The notes under the pieces were generated by a model. That model did no database searches. It was not told the origin of the DNA and saw only the letters and a list, made by a program, of their open reading frames with translations. Position numbers and translations under genes: made by a program. A DNA stretch of 64,000 nucleotides from Isoperla grammatica (Eukaryota; Arthropoda; Insecta; Plecoptera; Perlodidae), in NCBI GenBank assembly GCA_945910005.1, contig OX246745.1, forward strand, positions 11,419,951 to 11,483,950, read 5' to 3'. Position 1 is the first letter of the stretch, and the number at the start of each line of letters is the position of its first letter. This document shows, piece by piece, positions 9,844-20,733 of this stretch.

Positions 9844-12800
9844 TTTACCATTATTATTATTACAGTGAAACTTCTTTATAACAAACGTCTTTATAACAAA
9901 ATGATCTATATAACAAACTGTTTTTGAGGTCCCAAAAGGTTCTTATGCATGTAAAGGTAGCATCTTTATAAAGAAATGTTCTTTATAACAAAATAAAAAT
10001 CTGGTCCCCAAGAGTTCGTTATAAAGAAGTTTTACTGTATTATTATTTTATTATTATTGTTATTGTTATTGTTATAGGCTGCGTTCCGTTACTTGTTGAA
10101 AATGTTTTGCCCCTGGCATTCTCCAGCACGTTAGAGCATCTATATGCACGATATACTTACGGAACACTTCAAGCATAGGTAGGCCTATGGCTGTTTGGGC
10201 CAATTAGGCGCAAGGTCGTTTTGCCACGCCCACTACATTAGTTGTCGAACAGTGTAGTAAAATTGAAAAGGTTGATAGTGGCGTAAGTCAAATCAATTAA
10301 ATATACTAGGCTCTAATACATGTGCAAACATGATTTTGGCGCAATTTTACACTTAGGTTAAGCCCAAGGTTAGGTCCGTCTATAGAGCGTTTTTAAAATG
10401 CCGCCAAAAACCACCACTTGTTGAAAATGCTCAAGTGAAAACCTCGAGCATATTCAACATGTTGAATATGCTCAGGAATCACGTTACGGAACGCTGGGTA
10501 AAGCACATTCAATAGGTTTCGGTACGGGCCAAGCATGCTTTTAGCATTTTCAACAGCTTTCCGAACGTACACATAATAAGTAGAGATCCTTGTAAATGGT
10601 TTTATTTTTTAGCATATTTCGTTTTATTAAATCCAAATTTCGCTGTTGAGCAGTAATTTCAGCTTTTTGGCAGTGTTTCAATTTTAATTTACAAAATCTA
10701 ATTTGTGTCTTGTATTTTAACGTATGTGACATGTCTACATAGTCGCGTAGGTCTACCATGATAGTAAAAAAGGAAATGGAAGGTAATACAGTCAGTAAGA
10801 ATTCTACTTACGGAATGAAATGCAATTTTTAGTAGGTACCTGAGTATGTTATTTATTGATTTATTACCTATTGTTTCAAAACAAAATGTGGGGTTTTTGA
10901 CAGAAAATCAGCGATTTCGCGTCAATTCAACAGCTTCAGTCGTTTTCGTTTTTATAACTGTAAAGTGTAAACTTATGCTATTTCGCGTATGCACGGGATT
11001 TCGTTTTATTTCGCGATTCAAAAAGACTATTTTTGGACTCACAACAGACTGTCATGCACTCATGCCCACATATTTCAATTGCTGCACGTTTCAAGTGATT
11101 TCGTGCTATCGCCCATTGCGAAATACAAGGATCTCTAATAATAAGTAATACATTAATAATAATAATATTATTATCATTATTATATTATATGATAATAATA
11201 ATAATAATAATAATTATTATTATAATTATCATAATTATTATTATTATTGTTATTATTATTATTATTATGATTATTTTAATAATTATTGAAATTTTGTTTA
11301 TTAGTCCAATAAGCCTATTTGACCATTTTGTGGAAATGACTCCAAAATCAAAATTTCGGATTTCCGGAAATATCGGAGTTAAAATAGATAAAACTAACTT
11401 TGTTATTCTAAACACGAATCTGAAACTGCATTTGTATATTGTTTGGTTTGTCGGGAAAAAAACAATGTATGCCTATGAAATCAGCCAAATTCACCCTTTG
11501 AACATTCCTGGGTATCACACCCACCACTGGCCATGTGGCCAACAAGTCAATTTCAACTCCAAATCGATCACTCTATCATAATAAATACATAGATCTCCAA
11601 TATTCCGCAGGGTGCGGGTCTCACTAATGGTGCGTTCGGGTCTAGTGTATTTGGAATCTCCCAGAGGTGAATAGTTGTCGAAGATTAACCTAGTATTTCC
11701 CACGAAGGATAGGTGATGCCAACGAGTTACCTGGGCATCATGGCTGTAGCCATGAGGATGACCACATTGGGGGTGTAAGCAGTAGTAGTCATGCACAAAC
11801 AAACCTTTGTGAACACATTGCATTTCTTGCTAGGAACTAAATCTGTATTCTACTTATAAGTGGCCTGGTTAGCAGTAAATGACAGGTCACAGTGTGCACA
11901 CTTTTTTTTGCCAGTCGTTGTGTAATTTTGTTAGTGAGGTTAATACGGCAACAGGTCCCCAAACAAAACCTGTTGCATCCAAAGTCCAATTAAAAATTAA
12001 AAAAACTTTTCTACATGTGCTACTCTTTTTGGAGAAAATGCATGTGCAGTTGGGGGGGGTTGTCCCCTCCCCCAATCTGTTCCCCACTTGGATAGACCAA
12101 GTGTCTCATTCTGAGAACTGCAATGTTGCCAGTCATGCTTGTTGTGGGAATTATACTGCGTTGCACTGATAGTGATAGGCAGTGTTTTATTGAGTCTAGA
12201 ACCGTGGCAATAGTGCATAGGTTGCTTGATATTCGAACGTGTTGCCACAGGGCAAGCATCAACATTATGCGGTAGGAGGCGTCAACTAAAGTACTCTGGT
12301 TGTTGATTGGTTTAAAAACACCTGGCGTCACTCGTGGGAAACGGCCGCCTCGTCTGTTGGTCAGTAGCAGTCGCCGGGTAACGTGCTCGCTGTCAGAATC
12401 TTCTTCCTTTGAGCTCTCACACCGTCTATTGTCGGGAATTTAGATAGCTAAGTATTTATCTCTTATTGTTAATTTGCAAAGCTAGTTTTGAGTGTAACTA
12501 GACATTTGGTGATTCATTCCAATATTAGTTTCTCCCCGAAGTGATAGTGGCATCTATTCCTGCAGATTTAACCATGTGCAATATGACACTGCATTGCCAT
12601 TAATGTGACTACTGGTGGTAAGTGCAGAGTTGAGTAGTAACTTTTTGAAAGTAACGCGTTACTTGTAACGCGTTACTTTTTCGGTAACTTTTAGGCTAAC
12701 TAGTTACTTTTTCCTCGACAGTAACTTTTAACGTTGAAAGTTACTATTGATAAGGAACTTTAAAAAAAAAACGAAAAGTTACTTTTGAAACAGCCTATGG

Positions 12801-15800
12801 TTTTTTAAATGTACCAACAGCAAAACACTCGTATTGCGGCTGTTTCAGGTCAAAAATCTTGGACCCCCCGCCCCCATTCCTAGAATTCATACATAACTGT
12901 ATCCTTTGGAAACCATTCTAGCAGCAGCCGGCTAAATAGGTTGAATGGGAACTGAGTGACAACCAATAAACATAAGTGGATGTTATTTCTTTGTGTGAGC
13001 AACACTGCTTTGCTTGGACCTCACACTATTATCGAAGGTGGCCGGCAGACGTTATAGTTCGTAGTAGTATTTGAGAAATGGATTAGTGGATATATTGTTG
13101 TAATAAACGTAGCATGCTGAATGTTCGATGGCCGTGAAAACTTTAACGCGCTTATACCTTCGGCTCTTTTGTTGACATGTCCAATTTTGACTTCCTATTC
13201 ACTGTTAGTCTTTACAAAACTCAGGCTGCTGTTCTAATGATTTCCGACATACTCCGCCCGGCGCCCGCCAGCAAGGATTAGCGGGTTGAATGAAACTTGA
13301 AAGCAAAATTATCAAAATTTCCCATCATAATTTCCTAAAAGTAACTTTTAAAGTAACTTTTAGTTACTTTTTCCAACAAGGAACTTTTAACGTTTAAAAG
13401 TTACTTTTAAAGGCAAGTAACTTAACTTTTTAAAAGTTCCTTTTTAAAAGTAACTTACGCAACTCTGGGTAAGTGTCTGTTATGTATATACAGGACTAGT
13501 TTGTAAGTTGTTATAAATCAAGCATATTATATTTACTAAGTAGGTGTGTGGTTGTTTTTATGTTTTAGCACATATTAGAAGAACCCGTTATTCTGCCAGA
13601 GCGTGGCATGAAAATACCTGCAACGTTGCGGCAAAAGAGTTTGAATATTTTGATTAAAGAATACTCTGTGTTTTGTGATAAGGAAGAGGCTTATCTGCAA
13701 GGAGAGGAGCAAGAAAAGCTGATATATACTAAAGCGAGCAATACAATATCATATAGAAGCTCAATTTCCAGTGCTGTTTTACGTTTACGAAAAGGTAGTC
13801 AACTTTACTCACAATTATTAATACCTCTCCTGATTTGAGACTTTTTGTTATTGAAATGTATTCCAGGTCTTTGAGTAGGTATGTCTATCTATATCTTAGG
13901 GCTAAAGATTTGTGTGTGTTCAATTCCGGGTGAATTAATGATATTTCATGATGTAAATGTACAAAATGGCATTGTGCCAAGAGGCTTCTTTTTTCTTTTT
14001 TGTGTCATAGCGATCCCTACTGAGTCCTACTTAGCTACTTAAAATTAATAAATATACATGATTAGGATTATATCTCATCTTTATCAATTTTTTTTCTTTA
14101 TTAAATAATAGAGTGGATAGGTTACTACTAGACATGTACAATTGAACAATGAAACAAGCAAGGTAGACATTTTGGTAAACTCTGTTTGTGTTCGTTTGTT
14201 AGATGATAGAGGGGTGTATGTATTGATTTCTATTTCTCTTCTCAAATACCATGAGTATAATCTTGAAGTCATTCATAAGTTTTCCCTAAGTTAACTTAAT
14301 TTTTATTTAAGCTCAATGATTTAAAGAAATATGATTTCATATGTATTGTATATATATATATATTTGGCACCATAGCCTGCTAGTACTACAAAAATTGATA
14401 CTATTGGTACTGTTGTTTTTCCAAAGGACTGACCATGGGTTCTAACGCTAATCCGTCGTACAGTGCGGTAGTGGCTGCAGGAAAGAGGACTGTGTCACAT
14501 TCCGCACTTATAGCAGGGCGATCCAAGGGCTCGTGGAGTATTGAGACTCCATTACGAGTGATTCCAACAGACAGTTCCCTTCTGTATCACAAGCTCGAGA
14601 AATACGTGTTGACGGAAGAGGAACTCGTTAATAATGGGTTCCCTCGGAAGCACCCGTCAATTGTGGGTGCAGCAGTAGCAAAGACGATGTATAATAAGAA
14701 CGAACCGGTGGTACCGTTCGAACGTGACTGCATACGGTGCCGTAAGAAGTACCGGGTGGATAAGAACGGGAAGCAGGTGTCGGCTGACGTGTGCATTTAC
14801 CACGAAAGCAAACCATTCCAACAGTTCAATCGTGGTAAGCTATATGTTGAATTTTCATTTCATTTAATTTATCACTCGTTGTTCATACAACTGATTTTGT
14901 CACATAAAAGTTACAAATTATAAACATTTTGACGGATGGGACAGCTACGATTCTGATTGTACGATTCCACTGATTATTCAGGGAATTCTATAATCACATG
15001 AGATTGAATATTCGCGGGCTCCTAGTATGTGTGGAGAATCTACAGAACATTTAACTTGTCGAATAGACTGTAATATCGATTTATTGAAATCGTATCGAAA
15101 GTTGTACCTCATTGGTTTTGTACTCTTGCAAGCTCAGGAATCCTCACTTCGGAAGTTCTTCTTGGATTATTTCTCTAGGTGGCTTTTGTATGCTTATAAG
15201 TATTGATTTTTGAACGCATTCGTTGCACACTGGCAATGTATACGAATAAAAAATAAACCCCCCTATGTTTTTCTATTATTGTTGATCAAGTTTTACGTGT
15301 AGAATGTTGCGAGTTTTTACCATTTTAATCTACACGATACTGTATCACCTAATTTGTTACAATTTTTAGACATATTGATAATTAGTAGCTTGGTTTAGTC
15401 ATTCATTTCTGTAAATATGCCATTACCATCTAATGGTGGGAAACCTACTTGCATCTTTTCTCTATAACGTGGTTTCTGTGGTCCCAGGTAATGCCGCTTA
15501 GCTTAGATTATTTCTTCCGCCACCGATAGGGCCCAATGCGCTTAGAAGTGCCTTCCTCATCGTTACATTAATCTTTGATCTCTATTAAATATCAAAACAT
15601 TCACTGAGTATTTTAAAGCATACTTTTTTATTCATTTTTACACGGATTGAATAAGGAAGTGTGTTTTCAATAACCATTGGATGTTTTCATTTTCAATAGA
15701 AATCAAAGACTGAGGGTATGACTAACGACTAGTGAGGCACTTCTGAGTGCATTGGGTCCGATTCGGTGGTGGGAGAAATAATTTAAGGGTAAGCAGCAAT

Positions 15801-18800
15801 ACCTGTGACCACAGAAACCCTGTACAGAGTGAAGCATACACACTACTGTTCTTAAAATTATCTTTAAATTGTAATTACTTTTCAATTGAGTGATATGCCT
15901 AGGCCTATTTTCCATTTTTCCATTTCAACCCAATTTATTCGGGAAGAACATATAATTGTTGTCGTCTGTGCTAATGAGTTTGGTGTTCTGTCGGTAGGGC
16001 GCTACGATACTGCCCGGCGTTACACCTGCTGCAACGCTGGCCTAGACGCTTCGGCGGGTTGTCAGGAGTCAGATTTTCACGTCTGCACGAACTTCCAGTT
16101 GACCAACCACGGCTTTCAGCCCACCCCATGTCCACTAACCGAACCAGTAAACGGAGACTACGGCGTCTACGCCCTAGATTGTGAAATGTGCTACACCACG
16201 CTGGGTTTAGAAGTGGTACGTGTCACCGTAGTGGACGAACATCGGGAAAAAATTTTAGATGAGTTTGTGGTGCCGGAAGGAGAAATTCTAGATTACGCCA
16301 CAAAGTAAGATAATTGTTCTAAATGTGAACGTGTACATTTATAGTTATTGACTTGTGAATGGTTTTAATTAATCTAATCCTGTTTTGTTTGTGTTTTAAA
16401 GGTTTAGTGGTGTAACTGCACAGGACATGGTAGGAGTAAAGGCTAACCTGTTTGACATACAGGCAAAGATATTCACGTTTGTAAATTCTCAATCGATCTT
16501 GATTGGTCACAGTTTGGACAGTGACTTGCGTGTCCTCAAGGTACTTATCAACTTTTCAATGCATCCTGTCCATTACCTGTTTGTTTTTTAGGCAGGTCTA
16601 CCAAAAAATAATATGTTCTTTTTTTATCAAAGAGATCATTCATGTTGATAGATGCCAATTAGCTATCTTTGTTGTGAGACAACAAATGTGAGTGTTGTAA
16701 GTACACAATGAAGACATAATACAAAAGTTATGATACTTTTCGACACGAGGTCTTAATCTATCTTCTTCATGAGTGATCAAGACTTTGTGTCGAAACGTCT
16801 AATTATTTTTCTATTATGTCTTCAATGTGTACTTTCAACTCTCAAAATTGTCATCTTACAACGAAGATAAGCTGTTGGACTCCATTCCTCTATTATACCT
16901 AAAGATGTTATTAGTTATTACTCAGTCATTAGATAGGCCTACCAATTTCCCAATTAAGAGGAAAGACTGCTGCCAATATTCAAACTACACCAATTTGCTG
17001 ATTATTTTGGCCAGGGCTTACTTCACCGGAATAATAATAATAATGATAATGATGATAATGACAATGTCAATGACAGTGATAATGATAATAATATTCATGT
17101 CCAAGCCATGTTGTTACGTCCATCACATCACAGAAATGTACCGCCACTAGCCTACATTACGCCTACTTAGGCCCAGGCTTACACAAGTTGAGATCTTTAT
17201 CAACACTCTCTTCCAGATCACTATGTAATTGTATTGTAAATGTTCTCTTGGCATTTGCTGCCTCGTTAATGTATTAATGGCAAACACTTGGGGAAATAAC
17301 ATTAAGATCCCGTGAAATGGTGTTAAACAAAACGTGCATTGTCATGCCTTGTTCTTGTTATTTTAAAATCTGTAACCGCAAGATGCTTGAATTCGCCCAA
17401 CTTAGTGGAAAATAAATGTTGGTGCTATCTAGTATGATAATTTTCAACTAAGTGCTTATCGATAATACAGGTTGCAATTACATATCGGATGTATCTCTTC
17501 CGTCTATAACATGGCTAGTGTTTGTTGGTGTTGTTTTCCTGGTGTGTAGGCCACACACCAGGACCAAAGCGATCCGTCTATAACAGTTATTCTGTTAAAG
17601 TACCTAGTTAGTTAATTTTAGGTAAAGGAACAGAAAGTGAACAACACCATTTTCATCTTCTTTGAAAGGAAAATGAAATCATCTGTTCGAATGGAACTAC
17701 CAAGTGTGTTTATTGATTGTAGAATTTCCGCGATCAAGTTTAAAACAACACATTGTTATAGGTATTTTATTTTTGTATGGTGACGGGATGAACAAATATT
17801 TGAAAACAATAATTGTTGATAACACTTCCTTCCATTGCAAGGTGGTTTTCTGCACTGAAATGTTATTAGAAGGGGAGAATTAATCCCGTCACTATAGTGT
17901 CTGGCGGCAAGTAGTCACGTGCCGATATACAACCAGTCAGTACCCAGTTTCTCACTGTCGTTATAAGAATTCCATGCCTGCTCTTAACACAAGGATTGTT
18001 CTTCTATTTCAGCTGTACCATGACCGCGTAGTAGACACAAGCATCGTGTTCCCACACAACGATTCAACCAAGAAAAAAGCGCTGCGGACTTTGGCAAACC
18101 AAATTTTAAGCCGGGCTATTCAACAAGGCGGTAAGTTTTTCTTAGATATTTCCTGTAATATTATTCTAGAACTTGCTTAAGTTATTTGGGATGGGCAACG
18201 ACAGATTAGGCAATGTAGGTAGGGCGAACATAGATTTCGATTGAAAAATCTTATTATCTACTTAAATTTACCTCAGTAATTTTAATTTTGTATTCTAAAT
18301 TATTATAGTAATAATACACGGAAGCCCACACATCACAGACTCTTCTGTTGATTCCCACTTAAAGACTGCACACATGGCTCGGTCTAAAAGAATTCGTTTT
18401 TTCTTTATAAATCGTTGGAAGTTGATTTGAATTGCGTTGAAGCTTATGTGTCCACCAGTGTTTCGTCTGAGCTACATCAGGCATTATCAAGTTGACTGAC
18501 TTGACCAGGGTTGACACTCTGTACTCCATCCTGGGCTGATATTGTATGACTGATATTGTATGTGGGGGATGATATTGGTGAGGTTGTATTTTATTGTAAT
18601 GAAGCCTTATTAATCCGGCTTCTTGTCATAATTGGGACATTTCCGTGGTGCATTCGTACCTTTAAGTTTGAGTCGAGTATCGAATCGAGCTATCAGCTAC
18701 TCGCTAGTTAAGTCGAGTAGTAAAGAAGAAACAAACTGAAATTGGACTGTAAAAATCAAATTGGTCCTCATCTATATCATTATAAACCGAGCTCTAGACT

Positions 18801-20003
18801 GTCTAACATATTGGAAGAATGCTCTCACATGGTTTTTCTTTTTCCTTGGTAAAATTTTCTGATTTTTCCAGATCACGTTTAACTGGTCAGGTTGTGTCTC
18901 TGTCTGTTTAAAACATACTGTGGGCCACGAAGGCAAAGTAATACTGTATGTGTATGTAGTATACAGTGAAACTTCTTTATAACAAACGTCTTTATAACAA
19001 AATTACCTTTATAACAAACTCTTTTTGAGGTCCCAAAAGGTTTTTATGCATGCAAAGGCACCATCTTCATAAAGAAATGTTCTTTATAACAAAACAATAA
19101 TGTGGCTCCCAAGAGTTCGTTATAAAGAAATTTTACTGTATATATATAGGCCTATATATATAAAGTGCTGTTTGCACTTACCCATCTATCCTGACATTTC
19201 AATATGAAATGGAAAATATTCTTTCTTTCTTTCAATTTGATTTATTATTCTTCTTAAACCTCGCATACATTTTTTTTTTTTTTGTTATTAATAAAAACAC
19301 AAGTTTTGTTTACACAAATATTACACATGAATGTACTTGTTTGGTCTTATGTTTACTGTTATAAAGATAAGGTAGAAGAACACCCACCTAGTATGTAGCA
19401 TCCTGTGTGTGGGAGTATTACAGGGTATACACGGCTATATATTTTCCATTTCATATTGAAATGTCAGGATGGATGGGTAGGTGCAAACAGCACACACTCA
19501 GTAATAACTCATGTGATAAGACCTCTCACAATCACACTTTATCTTCAGGGACTCTACACCCCTTAGTGCTACTGTGGGTCGATTGATTGATTTGCTTGAT
19601 TTCAATGTGAACAAACCTATCAATGAATATGTCAATTAGTTTACTGAACACTAATCTGGGTCTATATCTTTGGTTACTTACTCCTGTAAATGTTCGATTC
19701 CATTGTCAAACATTGGCACGTCAATACACTTATTGGTTTTTGGGTATTAATGTGCATCGATATTAAATACGAGTATCGATAATCGAACGGCAATTACCAT
19801 TATTGTTCGATAATATGTAAAAATAAATATTTGTTTCGTGCATATTAGGAAAAACGTCGTCCTTATGCCTCGAAAATATCTACATTTAATACAAAGCCTA
19901 ATGTGTAATACAATTTTTTGCAGATGGTGGACATGACAGCTCGGAAGATGCCATTGCAGCACTAGACCTGATCCTGTGGAAGATAAATATGGAGTACCAC
20001 TAA
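8525..20003 (+). CDS. REXO1: REXO1-like RNA exonuclease, C-terminal seven exons
   Basis: Seven exons (8525-8733, 13569-13794, 14427-14834, 15998-16304, 16402-16540, 18013-18130, 19924-20003) join with consistent phase into 494 codons ending at TAA 20001-20003. Every intron is GT-AG. The product carries the conserved region before the nuclease, a Cys/His cluster and a DEDDh 3'-5' exonuclease. The nuclease motifs are YALDCEM (Exo I), LIGHSLDSDL (Exo II), VVDTS, and the His and Asp of HDSSED (Exo III). This is the layout of REXO1 (elongin-A-binding protein 1), a nuclear 3'-5' RNA exonuclease family. All key acidic residues and the His are present. The first exon begins with two nt of a split codon, so further 5' exons must exist; none was found in the window. 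Related REXO paralogues cannot be fully excluded, but the pre-nuclease region favours REXO1. Confidence 0.88.
9258..9297. repeat. (ATT)n microsatellite, left part
   Basis: Continuous ATT repeat ending exactly where the hAT-like element starts. The tract resumes after the element at 9704. Confidence 0.9.
9298..9703. mobile_element. non-autonomous hAT-like element inside a microsatellite
   Basis: The ends are TAGGGATGCACACGATAA and, inverted, TAGGGATGAACATCGATAA. The inside is rich in ATCGATA/TATCGAT words. The flanking 8 nt on both sides read TTATTATT, compatible with an 8-bp hAT duplication, although the host is a microsatellite so the duplication carries little weight. No transposase frame. 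It lies in intron 8734-13568 of the REXO1-like gene. Confidence 0.65.
9704..9843. repeat. (ATT)n microsatellite, right part
   Basis: About 45 ATT units with a few interruptions (near 9759-9768), continuing the tract at 9258-9297. The translated poly-Ile or poly-Tyr frames are artefacts. Confidence 0.95.
9863..10037. mobile_element. TA-flanked MITE (Tc1/mariner/pogo type), copy 1
   Basis: 175 bp with terminal inverted repeats CAGTGAAACTTCTTTATAAC and, inverted, CAGTAAAACTTCTTTATAAC, flanked by TA on both sides. Copy 2 at 18964-19138 has the same length and a very similar inside (GAGGTCCCAAAAGGTT, AAGAGTTCGTTATAAAGAA). The ends fit pogo-like elements. No coding capacity. Confidence 0.88.
10077..10568. 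mobile_element. inverted-repeat element, class unknown
   Basis: Starts GGCTGCGTTCCGTTAC. The inverse GTTACGGAACGCTGGG lies at 10483-10498, and a second inverse (CATTTTCAACAGCTTTCCGAAC) runs to about 10568. TGTTGAAAATG or its inverse recurs at 10098, 10420 and 10546. The exact right end is ambiguous. It lies in the same REXO1 intron. Confidence 0.45.
10446..10473. repeat. perfect 28-bp palindrome
   Basis: A perfect palindrome with half-site GAGCATATTCAACA, inside the inverted-repeat element at 10077-10568. Confidence 0.95.
11161..11290. repeat. imperfect (ATT)n tract
   Basis: Mixed AAT/ATT runs on both strands with interruptions, in REXO1 intron sequence. Confidence 0.85.
11500..12350 (-). 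other. unrecognised, possibly decayed coding sequence
   Basis: Less AT-rich than its surroundings. The minus strand holds overlapping open frames of 66-103 residues; the best, 11515-11823, includes HDYYCLHPQCGHPHGYSHD and GDSKYTRPERTISETRTLRN. Frames are interrupted and I recognise no family. It may be a decayed transposase or a pseudogene, or simply chance. Confidence 0.25.
12625..13467. mobile_element. non-autonomous hAT element with perfect 8-bp duplication
   Basis: 843 bp with ends CAGAGTTGAGTAGTAACT and, inverted, CAGAGTTGCGTAAGTTACT. It is flanked on both sides by GGTAAGTG (12617-12624 and 13468-13475). Both ends are dense in GTAACTTTT/AAAAGTTAC words forming sub-terminal inverted repeats. 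These are hAT hallmarks. No transposase frame is left. It sits about 100 bp before REXO1 exon b. Confidence 0.9.
13569..13794 (+). CDS. REXO1: REXO1-like exon b
   Basis: Acceptor TTTTAG at 13563-13568, donor GTAGTC at 13795. Encodes HILEEPVILPERGMKIPATL and the helical RQKSLNILIKEYSVF region, conserved in REXO1 just N-terminal to the nuclease half. Leaves one nt of a split Gly codon. A hAT-like element ends about 100 bp upstream in the preceding intron. Confidence 0.83.
14427..14834 (+). CDS. REXO1: REXO1-like exon c
   Basis: Acceptor CCAAAG at 14421-14426, donor GTAAGC at 14835. The split codon gives Gly, then LTMGSNANPSYS. The internal ATG at 14435 is therefore not a start. The exon encodes LEKYVLTEEELVNNGFPRKHP and the first part of a Cys/His cluster, CIRCRKKY and DVCIYH, characteristic of the REXO1 family. 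Confidence 0.87.
15471..15819. repeat. fold-back element in REXO1 intron
   Basis: Left arm 15471-15579 (starts GGTTTCTGTGGTCCCAGGTA) and right arm 15702-15819 (ends ACCTGTGACCACAGAAACC) are imperfect inverted repeats. Shared landmarks are GCCCAATGCGCTTAGAAGTG and its inverse, and CTTTGAT/ATCAAAG at the inner edge. About 120 bp separates the arms. A MITE relic is likely. Confidence 0.8.
15998..16304 (+). CDS. REXO1: REXO1-like exon d with Exo I motif
   Basis: Acceptor GGTAG at 15993-15997, donor GTAAGA at 16305. It completes the Cys-rich cluster (YTCCNAGLDASAGCQ and HVC) and starts the DEDDh nuclease with YALDCEMCYT, placing the catalytic Asp at 16177-16179 and Glu at 16183-16185. GLEVVRVTVVD follows. 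It ends in a split Lys codon. Confidence 0.9.
16402..16540 (+). CDS. REXO1: REXO1-like exon e with Exo II motif
   Basis: Acceptor TTTTAAAG at 16394-16401, donor GTACTT at 16541. Encodes FSGVTAQDMVGVKANLFDIQ and ILIGHSLDSDLRVLK, the second nuclease motif with its catalytic Asp. Phase 0 at the end. The intron before it is only 97 bp. Confidence 0.9.
16691..16842. repeat. small fold-back MITE in REXO1 intron
   Basis: Outer arms AAGTACACAATGAAGACATA and its near inverse TATGTCTTCAATGTGTACTTT. An inner pair, TTTTCGACACGAGGTCTTAATC versus GATCAAGACTTTGTGTCGAAA, continues the hairpin. No coding content. Confidence 0.82.
17537..17563. repeat. short near-perfect hairpin
   Basis: TCCTGGTGTGT and its inverse ACACACCAGGA separated by a few bases, in REXO1 intron sequence. 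Function unknown. Confidence 0.8.
18013..18130 (+). CDS. REXO1: REXO1-like exon f
   Basis: Acceptor TATTTCAG at 18005-18012, donor GTAAGT at 18131. Encodes LYHDRVVDTSIVFPH and KKKALRTLANQILSRAIQQG, the conserved VVDTS stretch and the helix before the third motif. Leaves one nt of a split Asp codon. Confidence 0.88.
18964..19138. mobile_element. TA-flanked MITE, copy 2
   Basis: Second 175-bp copy of the element at 9863-10037, flanked by TA at 18962-18963 and 19139-19140. Both copies lie in introns of the same REXO1-like gene. Confidence 0.88.
19165..19493. repeat. inverted-repeat element in last REXO1 intron
   Basis: Arms of about 55 bp. The left reads GTGCTGTTTGCACTTACCC...; its inverse ...GGGTAGGTGCAAACAGCAC closes the element. 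TTTCAATATGAAATGGAAAAT is mirrored at the inner side. About 215 bp of AT-rich sequence lies between. Likely a MITE. Confidence 0.78.
19924..20003 (+). CDS. REXO1: REXO1-like terminal exon g with Exo III motif
   Basis: Acceptor TTTTTTGCAG at 19914-19923. Encodes DGGHDSSEDAIAALDLILWK and ends MEYH followed by TAA at 20001-20003. The catalytic His (19932-19934) and Asp (19947-19949) of the DEDDh site are present. The 3' untranslated region runs into the large fold-back at 20059. Confidence 0.9.
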
Positions 20004-20058
20004 AAGTACCTGTTAGTACTTACTGTATATAACTATGTATAGGCCTATATAGAGATAT

Positions 20059-20733
20059 GGTAATTATGGCCACGAGCTGATTCCTTTTGAACTCACTTTT
20101 ATTCTGTATTCCTTTGCGATATTGATCATTTGCGTAGTACATAATTGTTATTTCATTATTTATTTGTAAACTCCAGTGATTTTCTACCAAAATACTATCT
20201 TCTTTCATATTAAATTATCATTTTGAAGTTGCATCGATTTGACAACACAGTCACGTTAAATATGACAATATGGCGGACGTGCGAGGGCGCAGCTGTTCGG
20301 AGCACACAGGAAGTGTGGAGGCCTAGCTACCTGACATCCCACGAAAGTTGGGACAGGTTGTCAGGATGTCAGGCAGCTAGGCCTAGGCCTAGGCGTAGGC
20401 CCAGCCAATTCAACATAATATAATTGACCCCCTAACCTGTCCCAACTTTCGTGGGATGTCAGGTAGCTAAGCCTAGGCCTTCACACTTCCCGAGTGCTCC
20501 GAACAGCAGCTGCGCCCTCGCACGGACGCCATATTGCCATATTTAATAACGTCAAATCGATGCAACTTCAAAACGATAATTGAATATGAAAGAAGATACT
20601 ATTTGTATTGAAAATCACTGTAGCTTACAGATAAATAATGAAATAACAATTATGTACTGCGCAAGTGATCAATATCGCAAAGGAATACTGAAAAAAAGTG
20701 AGTTCAAACGGAATCAGCTCGTGGCCATAATTA
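20059..20733. repeat. long fold-back with 300-bp arms beside the REXO1 stop
   Basis: Left arm 20059-20359 (starts GGTAATTATGGCCACGAGCT) and right arm 20434-20733 (ends with the inverse) are near-equal in length and pair along their whole length. The 74-bp loop is rich in AGGCCTAGG. The left arm starts 56 bp after the REXO1-like TAA. If the 3' UTR extends this far, the mRNA would carry a very long hairpin. It is probably a fold-back transposon or MITE; the ends give no clear target duplication. Confidence 0.88.

Noticed and set aside
9636..9927. Poly-Ile and poly-Tyr open frames
   Set aside because: Translations of an ATT microsatellite.
14435..14923. Separate 162-residue gene starting at ATG 14435
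   Set aside because: It is REXO1 exon c; the frame enters through a split codon upstream and the end past 14834 is intron.
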